50,000 bases of DNA from Letharia columbiana (GCF_014066305.1 NW_023501095.1:1-50000), one strand, 5' to 3'; positions 10,407-22,555 are shown, counted from the first letter of the stretch. The notes: generated by a model from the sequence alone, not told the origin. Program-made: numbers and translations.

Positions 10407-12434
10407 TTAGGGTGATACTGTCGGCTGCTCCACGGGGCCGTGAAACTTTGCTTCGCGCAGAAATGTAGCCTTATCTTGGGCTGAGCTGAACTCTATTGAG
10501 AGATAATCTAAATCTACCATGTCGTTTTCATCCGTGTATCCGTCGAACTTAGCCTGCTCTTGCGCCGATGGCTTAGCAATGATGAGAGGACTTTTGGAAC
10601 TTGATCTACGTCGGACCCTGCCAGGCAAATGGACTTCCAGTTTGATCATGGTCTTTGGCTTCGACTCAACAGGGCGAAGATTTTCCATACTGTACTCTCT
10701 ATACTTGGTCAATGAGGAATTCGCGAAATACATCAATGTCTGGCGCCCACCGGACTGCCACAAGCGTAAGTACTGCAATCGGCTCTCTTTAGTGGGCCTG
10801 CTCTCCCCGTATCTGCTTGCCGTGATGGACTGGACTGGCACTTGAAGCTGCAGCTTAACGTCGGGACCCATAAGCAATTCTTGAAATCTTCGGTAGTCGT
10901 CTCCGTTCTCAAAGTCGTACTCCTGGCGCCGGGACTCTTCCTTAAGCACTCCTCCATCGATGGCGATGACAGGAGAACCCAGACTCCTTGAGCTGACGAT
11001 ACTCGCAGCTGAGGACACTGGTGTGAGAGAAGGAGACAGAGCTGTTGAAGCATTTGTGGGTTGGCGCTCTGATGAAGTCTTCTGAGATCTCAAAAGGTAC
11101 GGCTCAATGAACTTGACTCTGTGCCTGGTAGTAGAGCCGTATGCTTGTGGATGTTCGCTGTGAGCTATGATTCGCTCGGTCGGAGGTACTAGAGGGTAAG
11201 AATATCAGCATATTGATTGACTATGCTAGGAGGCAGTGATTAGACGTACCTAAGTACAATTTGATGTTGGAGCTTATGGGTGGCGAGACGATGATGTAGC
11301 GGCGACCAGTCTGTTTGTTGCGGAATGACTCGATTGTCGAAACAGCGTACGATATCCGAGATTTTGCTTTGTAGTAGGAGACTTTCACTCCGCTTAAATT
11401 CTCCATTGCTATTTCCATCACTGCAAAGTCCAGGGCCAAGATGGAGTCACGTCTCGAGGTGCTGGTCGTGACTTCTGTCATGGAGGTTCTTCGGGAAGAG
11501 ATCGTTGGGCTTGTAAAGTCTCGAGAAGCCACGCTCGAGCCTTCTGACAAAGTACTAGACATGCCGAGCCCAGTCGGAGACACAGCAACCTCATTGGTTG
11601 TATTCCGGCGGCTCCCCAACGGCTTCAGTGCCTCTTTTGAATCCAGCTCAGATCGCTCATTCGGCTCTGTCAACGGATGCAGTGTAGCCAAGTTGGTTTG
11701 TAGTGAGGTATTCATCCCTTTGCCGCCGCTACCCTCTGACTCTAATTGGAAGTTAGGTATGTCTGTGTCTGAAGACTTCCTCTTGTGCTGGGTGCCGAGG
11801 CCTAGAAGCTCCGCCGGAGTCTTTGCGTGCTGAAGACTTTCTGTTTGGGTCCAATTGGAGCGTGGGGAAGAGTATGGGGGTAAGCTGGCAATGGTACCGG
11901 ATCGAAGAGGAGGCTTCAGACCTTCCGTCCCTAAATGGGAGCCTTGTCTTGTCCGACCGTCTCCACTACCGTTTGTCAGCCCTGGTTTGTCAAACGTATT
12001 GATGCCGAGCCAACGCACAAAGTCTTAATCGCAAGCGTCAACCCAATATTACCTATCTGCCCATCAATCTCCTCCCTCAACTTCGCCGCCCTCTTCTCTT
12101 GCAAAGCCCAGCGTGCCGCTTGGCCCGCACCGTCCATTTTTCCCCTTCCATCCTTGGTGAGCTTTCCAAACCCTTCACTGTACTCCTCACAACGCTTAAC
12201 GCAGGCTTGGCATTCCACAATAGTGGCGCGCAAATGCTCGAGGTCTTGAGAAGAACGGGACGTGGTGTCGTCTTCAAGTATTCTTTGCAATTCCTTCAGG
12301 TTGCCACTGAAGTTATTGATCTTGGAGACGAAAGCTTTGGCGCTTTCGGGTGCGCTTCGAAGAGATTCGACGACTTCATATAATTTGTATGCAAGGTCGA
12401 TGGGCTCGGAGATGTTCCAGCCCGGGAGGACCAT
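10407..12434 (-). CDS. protein with STAND-like helical N-terminal domain
   Basis: Three exons on the minus strand: 12434-12053, 11981-11250 and 11188-10407, giving 631 residues (1896 nt). Introns are 71 bp (11982-12052) and 61 bp (11189-11249). Residues 1-125 form a helical domain starting MVLPGWNISEPIDLAYKLYE, with repeated heptads (FSGNLKELQRILED, LEHLRATIVECQACVKRCEEY). It resembles the fungal N-terminal domains found in front of STAND/NLR proteins and in related small signalling proteins. Residues 130-300 are Ser/Thr/Pro-rich and probably disordered. The C-terminal half has two beta-rich modules, one with AVSTIESFRNKQTGRRYIIV and one with LRLWQSGGRQTLMYFANSS. No NTPase motif is present. 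The 71-bp first intron is the least certain junction; without it the first exon reads on only to 11976. Function unknown; a regulatory or signalling role is inference. Confidence 0.7.
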
Positions 12435-13070
12435 TTTTGCTGATGGACTCAGAATGGAGGGACGGGCAGACGTGAGGTGAAGGCATCAACAACGAACGAG
12501 GCAGTAGCATGACGGATCAGAACCAACGTCAGTCTGAGAGCCTGAGCCTCCCTCCATGTGAGCATGTGAGGTCCGTTGAAGTCATGGCTATGCGATGTCA
12601 GATTGAAGAAGACTGAGATCGAGACTGCGCTGTCGAGTGTGAGGCATCGAGGATGAGGCTGAGTGGGATCGCCAAGAGAAAGATGTGCTGGTCGCGGAGA
12701 CTCGGAGAGTTCGAGCGGCAGGCTCCGGAGCGAATAGTCTTTTGCGCGGCCAACACGTGTTCCACGATTGATAGCCCTACAATATACGGGTCCAATTTGT
12801 AGGAGCTTTCTCCACATCGAAACCGATAAAAAGGGGCGTGGCTCGAGCTCAGCCCCTCTGCGAATCTGCAAGGCTGCGGAGGAATCGTTTTTAAAATATA
12901 GGTACTGTATATCTTCCTGCTTCCATGATTCCTGCGCTTAGGTCTTGCCATGCTTTCTTATATGTCAATACGAGTAAATAAAAGATCACCCACGCTTGCT
13001 GAATCTGAAGATCTCAAGACATTTCTCCCCACGCGCTAAAACCTATCCTAAATATAGCAACATTCAAATC
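12435..13070. promoter_or_regulatory. divergent intergenic region
   Basis: A 636-bp region between two divergently transcribed genes (the helical-domain gene on the minus strand and the phosphate transporter on the plus strand), so it should hold both promoters. Short minus-strand open frames inside it lack motifs and look like leader sequence. No specific operator was identified. Confidence 0.4.
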
Positions 13071-15298
13071 ATGGCCATCTCATGGCCACGGTTCTGGGTT
13101 GATCATTCACGAGGCTTCAATTACAATCTAGTATGACGGACGAACATTTCCGATATGAGATGAAGCTGACGGGTACTGTAGACATGGCAGGAAAGGCGAA
13201 ATTTGGTCCTCTCATCAGTCGAGGCAGCAGGCTTCGGATGGTGGATTGTGTTTGTCGCAGGCATTGGCTTCTTGACTGATGCCTACGACGTATGTCATCG
13301 TAGCCTTCTTCGAGACCCTGTCTAACAGTGCCTTGGTGCGCTAGATCTTCTCCATCAACACCATCATATCAATGCTCTCCATCATCTACTGGGAAGGCAG
13401 CATCCCCACCAGCTATCAACTCGGCATGAACACTGCCACCCTCCTAGGTTCCATGATCGGACAGATCGTCTTTGGATTCTTGGCGGATCGCTACGGCCGA
13501 AGGAAGATGTATGGGTTGGAGCTCATTGTCACCATTGCGGCTTCCTTGGGATTTGCGACTGCCTCAACGGGAGTAAACGGATCCATGTCACTCATTGCCT
13601 TGCTCATCTTTTGGAGGCTGATCATGGGGATTGGGATTGGGTAAGAAAGGGTTGATTCCAGGCTGTAGCTGAAAGACAAGAACTGATTCGAATCTTTCCA
13701 GGGCCGATTACCCTCTCAGTGCTGTCATCACTGCAGAGTATGTCCTTCCAAAACGTCACATCTAAGTATCGCTGATCATTTCCAGGTTCGCCCCCACAAA
13801 ATACCGAGCCCGCATGCTGGCCGCCGTTTTCTTCTTCCAGCCCCTGGGCCAATTAATCGCCGTCCTAATGGCCTTTGCCGCAACCGCTGGCTTTAGTTCT
13901 TACATCTCCTCGATTCCCACTTCAGCACCCCCCGATATGGCTTGCTCCGTCTTCACGAAAGATGCCGCCGGTATAGAATGCGCACGGACGGTTGATAGAG
14001 CATGGAGACTAGTTGCAGGCCTCGGCGCTGTGCCAGCAGCCGTCGCCATGGTATTCCGACTTACGATTCCGGAGTCCGTGTATTATATACTCGATATCAA
14101 GAACGACAGTAATGAAGCTATGCACGCGAAGGATTATTTCGGGTCCCGTGAAGATCTTGGGCATGATGATCGAGACTCAGTACGCATGGATGAATTTGAA
14201 CATAGCCCTAAAGCTGCCACGAACGGACATCATATCGCTACTGAGCTCCAACTGCCTCAACCCGCCCTTCAATCTAGGTTGCATGGACAAGGGCTATCCG
14301 ACGATTCAGCCGCTAATTCCATTGGGCCAACAGTCGAAGAGCTCGAAGACCCCCACCCATCTCAGGCATCACGCGCCGACTTATACAAGTACCTTTTCAC
14401 AGACGGCAACTGGACCGACCTATTCGCCACAGCCGTAAATTGGATGCTTCTAGATTTCACGTTTTACCTTCTCGGCGTCAACAGCTCAAGTTTTATTCCG
14501 AGAATGTTTGGGCAGAAACCTGGAGACCAATTACAGCCATACAACTGGCTGGTCAACAACGAGAGACATATCATAGAATCGACTTCCATTGGAGCTTTGG
14601 TTGGTAGCGCTATGGCCATTTTTGCGATGCATCTCTTTAGTCGGAAGAGGATCCAGATGTGGGGCTTCTTGATATTGGGGGGATTGTTCATCTTGGTTGG
14701 GGCGTTGTACGTCACGCTGCCGAGTACGAACGCGCATGTGGCAATTGTGGTGTTTTATGGTATATGTCAGCTGTTCTACAATCTCGGTAAGTCTTATCCG
14801 CTCATCAGCTTAATGAAATGCAGGGACTTGCTAACACTAAACCCCAGGTCCGAACACCACCACTTTCATCGTAAGCGCCAGCAAGATTGGAAAACCTGTT
14901 GAATCTTATTGACAACGTGCCTAGATCCCAGCCGAAGCATTCCCAACCCGCTACCGCTGCACCCTCTACGGCATCTCCGCCTCCAGCGGCAAGCTTGGCT
15001 CCGTGCTCGGCCAGATTGTTGTGATCAAAGTTCAAAGTAATAAACGGCTAGGAATAACCCTAATATTGTAAGATTATCAACTCCGGTCTCCCACCCTTCT
15101 TAACGTTATACCAGATTCGTGCTCGTAATGCTCGTCGGTGCCACTCTATCTCAGTACTTGACCCCGGAGACCAGCGATATCCACGGTAAAAGTCGCAAGT
15201 TAGAAGATCTCGCTCAAGGGAAATCTCATCGGAGAGATATGGAGCGCGAGGAGCGGGAAGAACGGGATGCTGAAAGATCTCGGCCGAAGCAACAATAA
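13071..15298 (+). CDS. MFS phosphate-transporter-like protein
   Basis: Eight exons: 13071-13130, 13182-13289, 13345-13640, 13702-13737, 13786-14786, 14848-14870, 14925-15067 and 15115-15298, giving 616 residues (1851 nt). It belongs to the major facilitator superfamily, closest to the fungal inorganic phosphate:H+ symporters of the Pho84 type. Visible signs are ERRNLVLSSVEAAGFGWW before TM1, AGIGFLTDAYDIFSINTI, the MFS loop motif GFLADRYGRRK at residues 100-110, GIGIGADYPLSAVITAEF, a long cytosolic loop between the two six-helix halves, and IPAEAFPTRYRCTLYGISA after a 23-nt micro-exon. The NWMLLDFTFYLLG segment carries the conserved acidic residue of TM7. The C-terminal tail is rich in Glu/Arg. 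It is expected in the plasma membrane. Substrate specificity for phosphate is inferred from the family. The micro-exons of 36 and 23 nt may be missed by automatic annotation. Confidence 0.9.
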
Positions 15299-16426
15299 TG
15301 AGACGACATGAAAGTCCAGACCACAAAGACTTATGAACTTTGCTTGGACAATCAATCGACTCACCGTGAACGCCAGTCATAACTTGTACGTCCAGACCAT
15401 CACCCTCGGTTGCACGACTCTATCCTTGACCTCTTTGACACCTTCAGGCGGACCTATCAAGCTTGCTGACAGGTTCTAGGAGACGATCAAGCTCTAACTA
15501 GAACCAAATTTCCCATGCGGCTCGCACGATTCGAAAGCAAAATCGGAGGAGCCTACGACTATGCTTTATTCAGAGGGGTTGGCAACAGCATGCCAGGGTG
15601 CGAGGCGGTGCCGAAGACTGTGAGCCTGCGGGGTGGAAGACGACTGGTCCCAATGGATGGCCCATTTCGAGGTGGGGATAGTACTGAAGCGGCAATGGCA
15701 AAGAATCGTGCATTTGGTGCGACTGGGCTGCACGTTATAGCACGAAGCACAGAGGCACAACGATAGGCCAAACGGTGGACTTGATATAGGTGTATTTATT
15801 GCGTATAGGAGAAATAATAGGAACCAATGAGGTGCAGTCAATAGGTAGAAGGATGACTGGTCTATGTAAGGCTGGTGAGTGGCCTCGATATCTACTCGTG
15901 GCTAGACCCAGTAGTCTCGTGTTAGCTAGATAACCCCACTCAACTGTAGGGCGTAGCTACACAGGTGAGGGGTATCTAATTCGTAATTGGTTCGATTCCT
16001 ATTGGCACTCTGGTATAATGATATTACGATGTTTCTAATATTTTGGTATAAGTACGAATTGCTAATGGCACTTTGCTGTAGCCTTTGATTAGCCCTATAA
16101 GAACTAGCGTGGTTTCCGGTTCGTCAACCTATCACCCTCGTCGCTGCCTCATAAGCGTGACACCTAGGAAACGACGTACTAAATATTATTCCAGCATCTC
16201 TATTGGATAATAAAGTCGACGATGGATTTCTTACAGACCGGTCTGCCATAAGGAGGACTTCGGTTGTCGCCAGATTCCCTCCTTTGTTGGTTACTTGACG
16301 AAGACGTGCTAATGCACGCCATGCATGGGACCCACACAGCCTCAATCCTCAGCCCTTGCTCCGCCTCGTCATACTTTTTAACGTCAGATCAGGTCCTTGC
16401 AACTGCACAAGTGATTTCAGTCAACC
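15299..16426. other. intergenic with repeat-like segment
   Basis: No convincing gene. An 83-codon frame at 15515-15766 has no motif. The stretch 15880-16110 is AT-richer and contains a Pol III B-box-like sequence and imperfect internal repeats (listed separately). Confidence 0.4.
15983..16020 (+). repeat. tRNA-like B-box module, copy A
   Basis: The 11-base GGTTCGATTCC at 15989-15999 matches the Pol III B-box consensus (GGTTCGANTCC). It is followed by TATTGGCACTCTGGTATAATG. A near copy is found on the minus strand at 48327-48363. A related TAATGGCACTTTGCTGTA lies about 60 bases downstream. No complete tRNA cloverleaf can be drawn, so a decayed tRNA-derived SINE or tRNA relic is the likeliest reading. 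Confidence 0.4.
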
Positions 16427-18727
16427 ATGGAGGCACTAGCCGGCCCTGCCAGTGTCATCACGGTAGCATCACTTGCAATCCAAGTCTGCGAAGAACTCAA
16501 AAAAGTCCACGAGTTCTGGCAATCTGTGAAAGAAGCTCCGGATGACGTTGCACACGTCTCTACAGAGATAAATCTTTTCCTGGCCTGGCTTGCCATAATC
16601 GCAAACAATTATCAGCGGCAGGGTCTCAATCATAAAAGTCCTACCGAAGCTGCCGCAACCGAAACGCTGAAAGTATGTCTGGCAACGGCCCACGATATGA
16701 ATGGGGTGGTCAAGCATGTGGAGAGCGGTTACTCCAAGGGATCCTTGACCAGGCGATGGGCATCAGTGAAGTTCGTCTTTCGAAAGGACAAGACGGGAAA
16801 GATTATGGCACAAATCGAACGGATGAAGGCGCTTCTCATCATGGTACAGAATTGCTACCTAGGGTAAGTAAAGCTCCCAAATGAACGTGACTTAAAACAG
16901 CAAGACTAATTCTTGACAGAGACATGCAAGAGGCAGGCTTCAAGTCCCTGTCACTGAGCTTACGGCCTGAAGATCACCCACTGCAAACCACCGACATTGA
17001 GCATTCTTTTAACACAACAACTACAGCTTCCGCAGACGAGGATTTAGTAATTGAGACTCGGCCGCTACAACCAACACCAGAATCGTTGGTTGAACTGGTG
17101 TCTTTCAGTCCAACGGCATCGCCCCCAGCTCCTCGTCGGCCGAAGCATCGCACGAAGAACCAAGAGAGAGCTTACAACTTTGGACTTGCCATGCTACGAC
17201 TCGTGGCCACGGACCAAGAATCTATCTTTTTCGAAGAGTCTGGCAAGGAGCGAAGGATATTCTCAAGGACGATTCGCTATGATCTTCGCCTAGCACAGTG
17301 GCTATCATCTCGCGGCCTCTCATGGTACCCCTTCGGCATCTACGGCAACTGGAAGGAAAATCTCCGCACGTTCCGGTATGTCCCGCAGGACTCACTCATC
17401 GTGGACTTCTGTGTTGAAGGAGATCTTGCAAATGTTCAAAGAATGTTTGACAAGAGGATGGCATCACCGTTTGATCGCGTGGATAGAGGTTTTCGCGGAG
17501 ACTGGAGTCTTTTACACGTTAGTTTTGCAACCTTGCCATCATAGAAATCGTCACTGACGAGCTATCGCGTTTCCAGTTCGCCATCGCTAATTGCCATACG
17601 CAACTGTGTAAATTCCTAATCGAATGTGGTCTAGGGCGCAGTAGTGCGTCTGGTATTTCAGAGTAGGCCTCATTATAAAAGCACATGTTGACTTTGGTGT
17701 AACTTACTGTACTGAAGGCATCCCATACTCTCTTTGATAGGATACTGCAGTCAGGATCGGACGGCATTTTACTCTACGACTCAACTTGATATTCTAAGGA
17801 TCATGATCAATGAAGGGCAGTATGATCCCATGGAAAAAGCCGGCGGCACCACTGTGATGCACTCTTTCGATGGAACACCTACGGTCTATCGATGGCTTCT
17901 CAGTCAGGACGTGTTTATGATTGATCTCAAGCAAAAAGATGATAGAGCGGCGAATGTCGCTGCTGCTCTATCCAGATCATTTGGGTTAAATGCATCGAAA
18001 CATCTAGAAGCGGTGATTGCATATGGGAGCGGTTTGAACGACCTAGTCGCGTCATATTCTCTCGGTGAGGGTCCGTCGCCATTTGGGGATGTTATTCTTA
18101 TGCTTTCCAAACCTCGCTGACAATGTCGATCTTCCCAATCGTGTCAAGGTCCTTTGGGACGCTGGCGCTGACTTCCATATCCTTCAATACATCAACGAAA
18201 CGGTCGAAACGGTTGAAACGACGCTTGAAGTCCTTCTGGGTGGCTATCGCCTGATTGTTTTAAACTCCGACAGAACCGAGTACAACAAGTATGGAGTAGA
18301 CCGACAATGGATTCCATCGCCCTCGCTGATGTCTAGGAAAGACGTCATAGAGTACGATCGACTCGAGGATACTTCGGATATCAAGTATCGACCACGCACA
18401 TCGAGATCGCTGTGGAGAACATGGTATCCTGGGGAGAGCCTCTCGATACTGGAAATAGTGCAACGCTATCTGGATGCCTGGATGGAGGTTCTTCTCGAAG
18501 CTGGGCTTGACATTGTCGCGTATGGCCGGCGAGAAGAAGAATTGCATCCGGGAGGAAAAATCTGTCACTCTTGGGGAGAAGCGCGTCTCGTTTTTGAATA
18601 CGGTGACCACGTTAATGGCTGCAGGATTCATGTGACTGAAATTTGGGTGGCGGATCCCAACAAGGCAAAGGCCGTGTCAGCTGAAACGTCAACAATGCCT
18701 TGCAGCTGGGACTTTGACGACGAATGA
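16427..18727 (+). CDS. helical N-terminal domain plus ankyrin-like repeats
   Basis: Proposed exons: 16427-16863, 16920-17517, 17577-17662, 17751-18090 and 18149-18727, giving 679 residues (2040 nt). The N-terminus (MEALAGPASVITVASLAIQV, then EELKKVHEFWQSVKEAPDDV) is the typical start of the fungal N-terminal domain that precedes STAND NTPases, ankyrin and other repeat proteins. A Thr/Pro-rich linker lies around residues 160-230. Ankyrin-like repeats follow: CVEGDLANVQRMFDKRMASP and WSLLHFAIANCHTQLCKFLI (junction restored by the second intron), then LDILRIMINEGQYDPMEKAG, and VLWDAGADFHILQY. No NACHT or NB-ARC motif is present. Two junctions are uncertain. Intron 3 could end at 17717 instead of 17750. 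Intron 4 (18091-18148) has a weak GTTATT donor, but it is the only choice I found that keeps frame. A small frameshift there cannot be excluded. Role unknown. Confidence 0.7.
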
Positions 18728-19939
18728 TTGTGGGTTTCATGTTTCATTGGATTGATTGCTTTTGTAATCGGTACGAAGCTGTTGGAACGCTCTGGCTACA
18801 GAAGAGGCAGTGACCATTTGGTTTCTTTTGGAGGTGCTTTCATGATTTGATTTTGACCTTCTATCTCACTATGCAGACGTATATCATTCAAAACCGCCAT
18901 TGCATCTATTCATCTCGTCTCATTTGTCCGCCGTGAAACATACAATTTTCGCGTTGCCGAGCTGTTGGGTGGTATTTCACCAAGAACAACAAGCTTCTCA
19001 CCAACTACTCATGCGGCTCCTACTATCTCCATTCCACAAAATAGCCAGTGTCAAAAGTCTTGCATGTGCGTCCCCCATGAACTGAGTTCGAGCAGAGAGA
19101 TACCACACTGAATTCTAGATACCCAAACTCAATGGAACGACAAGGCTACCGTAGTATCGTCGGGAGGTACATCCTCCAGTCCTTATAGCAGGGTGATGAG
19201 TACGCAACCATCTACTTCAAAAAAAAAACTCCCCCATCACCGAATCTAGCAGCTGTAGAGCTCCCGCACCCACCCCACCACGACATGACAGCACAGCGAA
19301 AACAACCCGACCATGGCTCTCTTGTCTCCAGCTCACGAGACAACCCGCCCTTGCGATCAAGCCTCCACCTTGTAAGCACTGCGCCTCATCCTGAAGCCCA
19401 TCAAGTCTGATGTAGCCATCAAAGCGCCACTTAACCATCCCCAGCCAGACTACACCGCAAACGAGATCGCCATAGAACCAACTTCACGCCAAGGGGCTAA
19501 ACAGGCCGTATACACAGTGAAGAGCAGCGTGCACTATATCCGCGAATCGTAACTCGCGCCGTCCTTCAAACTACAATACTACGCCGCGAGCGCTTCGAAA
19601 GCCTGCGAGAGGGAGCCGAGGTACCAATGATATCTCCCCGGGTATGGGTTCGATGAGGAAGAGGGGTCCGGATCGGATTGACGGAGGATTGGGGATGCTG
19701 GTGTTGCGGAACATCGTAGCATACATACACAGCGCCGGGCTGGTGTGGGGAGGCATGATGGGGTAGGAGCCGTGTATGCATCGCCCGTGGTTCTTCATCC
19801 CAATTTTTTTTGGAGGCAGCGTGTTTATGGGCAGTCAAAGTCGTTGCGCTGCAACAATGTGCAACCTGTGCCCTCTGGCTGTTGACTCGATGTCTGAGAG
19901 AATCATGACCATCTACCCTCCAAGTACTCAGACTGATAT

Positions 19940-20030
19940 TATCCCATCGATTGGCGCCCGGGGCGTGCAAAATGTCTTGGCACGCAGGGCTGACCCCCTG
20001 AATTTTGCGCCCCTGCCTATCGATGGGATA
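19940..20030. repeat. long imperfect inverted repeat (hairpin)
   Basis: The outer arms TATCCCATCGAT (19940-19951) and ATCGATGGGATA (20019-20030) are perfect complements. Pairing continues inward with small bulges (GGGGCGTGCAAAAT against ATTTTGCGCCCC), leaving a loop of about 27 bases. Total span is 91 bp. Confidence 0.7.
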
Positions 20031-21142
20031 GGCGCCGACGAGATGCACAGATCCTAGCATCTGCTACCCCGAACCATGATCCGAGCCGAATCCCTTCACA
20101 TGCACAGGGCCCTACGGTCAACGCACCAGACGCGCCGATATAATTACACTCAAACCTCGTCGCCGAGTACAATGCCACAGAGGCCGAAATCATTCCAGTC
20201 TACTTACCCTTGATATCTCGCAAAGACCACGGAAGTCCTGGGATCAAGACTCAAGGGTGACTGTCGACCTAGACTCTCGAGTGCTATAGAGTAGGGTTTA
20301 GGTCTGGATGCGCTACGACGGCTGGGAATATTCATACTGGATTGATACAAGTGGGCGGGTTTACTTATAGGATGCGAATTCGTTGTAATGCGCGAGGGCC
20401 GTGGAGGTCATTGTTGAGACTTGGTGGGCTTGAGTGATGATACATATCTGCCTGCCGCGTAGCCTCCGCACGCATGGATTGGTGGGTTGGCCTATGACTC
20501 TGCAGGGGCCAGTTCTTTATATAAACGAATCTGTCGTGAACGATCGTGAAAGCATTTTGTTACCACGTCGAAGGCTTAGATCATAGAGTCTTTCTTTGGT
20601 CACCTGGATGGTGGGAGTGGGGGCTAGATGATTGGCTGAGGGGACGAATATTGCATTCTGCCGATGTGTCAGGATCATTCGCACGAGATATCACGACAAC
20701 AACCACAGAGTCAGAATGATTCAACTATCGTATAGGAAAGCGCACCTCGTATCTTACAACCCGAAACAGTCGAGTGATTACCGTCCTTCTCCAGATGTCA
20801 AATCTCAATAATCAAGGCAACACCTATAGTACCTGCAGAACCAAGCACTGCGCCACACTTATTGGCAAATCGACGGCCAATCGACGGCCAAGTACTTTTG
20901 AGAAGCAGGGACATCGAGAATCGAGTTGTGCCATCTAGTTATAACAGGACCAAATCTAGCGGTACTTGTATCCTTTCGGGAAAAAGATCGACTGGAGCGT
21001 ATTGCGCTTGCGACGAAAGATGGTAGGCTGTTGGGAAGTATCACATAAACCGTCTTTCGCCACGAAGCCGCGTCTACGCGTAAGCAAAGTCTTTGCTCTC
21101 TGGTAAACAGACCGAGGAGCAGGTCACAGTCAGATACCCACC

Positions 21143-21762
21143 GTGTCAGCATTCTCTCCGGATGTGATGCCGAAGTACGCCGAGAGGGTGCTTATGGCGG
21201 CTAGGTACGTCCTAACACACTTCGATTCTGATTGGCAGAAGGGTATTGCGTACCGAGCATCCGTGACGCTACTACAAGAAGCGCCCGTCGCAATAAGCAG
21301 AGGGCTCGGGGGTAATAATAAGTCACGATGCACTGAGGCGGAATATCGGAGTCGGATAATTTTTCAACGGTCCAGGTTGCGCTCATAGGTTTGGTTAGAG
21401 AATCTATAATTAGTCGAGCACGGATAGAGTAGACTCGGACAAAAAGTCTTGCTTGCGGTTTCCGTGGGCGTACCTGGTTTCTATTATGTTTTACTTTGTT
21501 GCACACAAGCAGGAGACTGATGCGACAGACACTTTCGAATTGATATGAGCCTCTGCTCGCTGATCAGGCAATTCATCGAGCGGAGTTGCCTAAGATGATA
21601 GAGGATGTTGTTGCTGATGGCTGCTGCGTGTACATTGTTCGCAAGACTTCAGGCAGCAATGCTGATGACAGCTCGACCACTCGAGAGAGGGCAATTTTTG
21701 ATTTCCGAAGTGATCCGACAGGGAACAGCTTCGCGTACTCGTACACCCCCCTTGACCTTTAA
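21143..21762 (+). pseudogene. possible coding relic, unidentified
   Basis: Two plus-strand segments read like protein. One starts at 21143 with a helix-like stretch (PKYAERVLMAARYVLTHFD, then DWQKGIAYRASVTLLQE). The other is a short frame ending at 21762, from an ATG at 21595 (MIEDVVADGCCVYIVRKTSG, ending FAYSYTPLDL then TAA). They are in different frames with stops between. I recognise no family. They may be the remains of one gene, or chance. Confidence 0.2.
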
Positions 21763-22379
21763 GCGCACCACTCTCGTCAACTGCCCATTACTTTGATACC
21801 GACGGTTTTGTTTTCCTTGGCTCGTCCGATGAAGGCTCATTTGAAATCTCATATAAACCGGTCGAGCAGTAACGTGCATTAGCTTTGGAGGATTGACTCA
21901 AAGCGTCCCTTAAGACGGCTATAAGGTAGAGTCCGGCAGTAGGTCAGCGGGGCTTCCCTTGTTCCGATCAACATCAGTCCGAGATCAGACATGATCGACA
22001 TATCGTCTCACGCCAATTAATCGGATGCGCAGATGTCTAGCCTGAAATGAATGACACGTGATGAAAGGAACGGGATTTACTCGCTCCGTACCTCCGCGGA
22101 CATTCACTTTCAGTTAACCGTTGCCCTGTCAGGTTTTAGTCTGCATCCTTTTGGTTTAATGTCAAAGTGTAAAGCGAAGAAAAGGGCGGGGCGGGTCAAT
22201 GTTTATTTGATGGATGGAGGGTTTGCGTGAATTATCATTTTTTTGATGCGTCCAAACCCATGGTTGAATAATCAATCCAAAGTCACGTAAGCTGATCATG
22301 GCCCATAGCAATCATCCATCATCCATCATCCTTTTCCTGCATCAGCTGTGACATCATCATCTATCGTCATTGCCTGAGA

Positions 22380-22520
22380 TATTTCCAGCCTTCCACTATC
22401 TCTTCCCATTTCCTACTCTTTCCTACTCTTTCCCATTTAACAATTCCAACCTTCCGTACTTTACTTTACTCTCACTTCTCATCCCATTTCTCACCGTCTC
22501 CGATACATCTATCTCAAGTA
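22380..22520 (+). promoter_or_regulatory. pyrimidine-rich promoter block
   Basis: A strongly C/T-biased stretch with a direct repeat of TTTCCTACTC lies immediately upstream of the secreted protein gene starting at 22556. CT-rich tracts like this are common just upstream of transcription starts in well-expressed filamentous fungal genes. Confidence 0.4.
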
Positions 22521-22555
22521 TCTACCCTCTCTGCTTGCTGATATCCATCGTCATC

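Larger units (their letters stand above)
18728..22555. other. gene-poor region of 3.8 kb
   Basis: No convincing gene. Contents seen: a long imperfect hairpin at 19940-20030; an 11-bp tandem duplication (AATCGACGGCC) at 20868-20889; a possible coding relic at 21143-21762; an ATCCATC microsatellite at about 22312-22332; and a pyrimidine-rich promoter block at about 22380-22520. The sense/antisense open frames at 19566-20060 overlap the hairpin and have no motif. Confidence 0.4.

Noticed and set aside
12449..12951. Two minus-strand frames of 117 and 140 codons
   Set aside because: They lie in the divergent promoter/leader region, have no motif and overlap each other in different frames.
19566..20060. 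164-codon minus-strand frame
   Set aside because: Runs through the long inverted repeat, has no recognisable motif and is overlapped by a plus frame. Composition does not resemble the confirmed genes.
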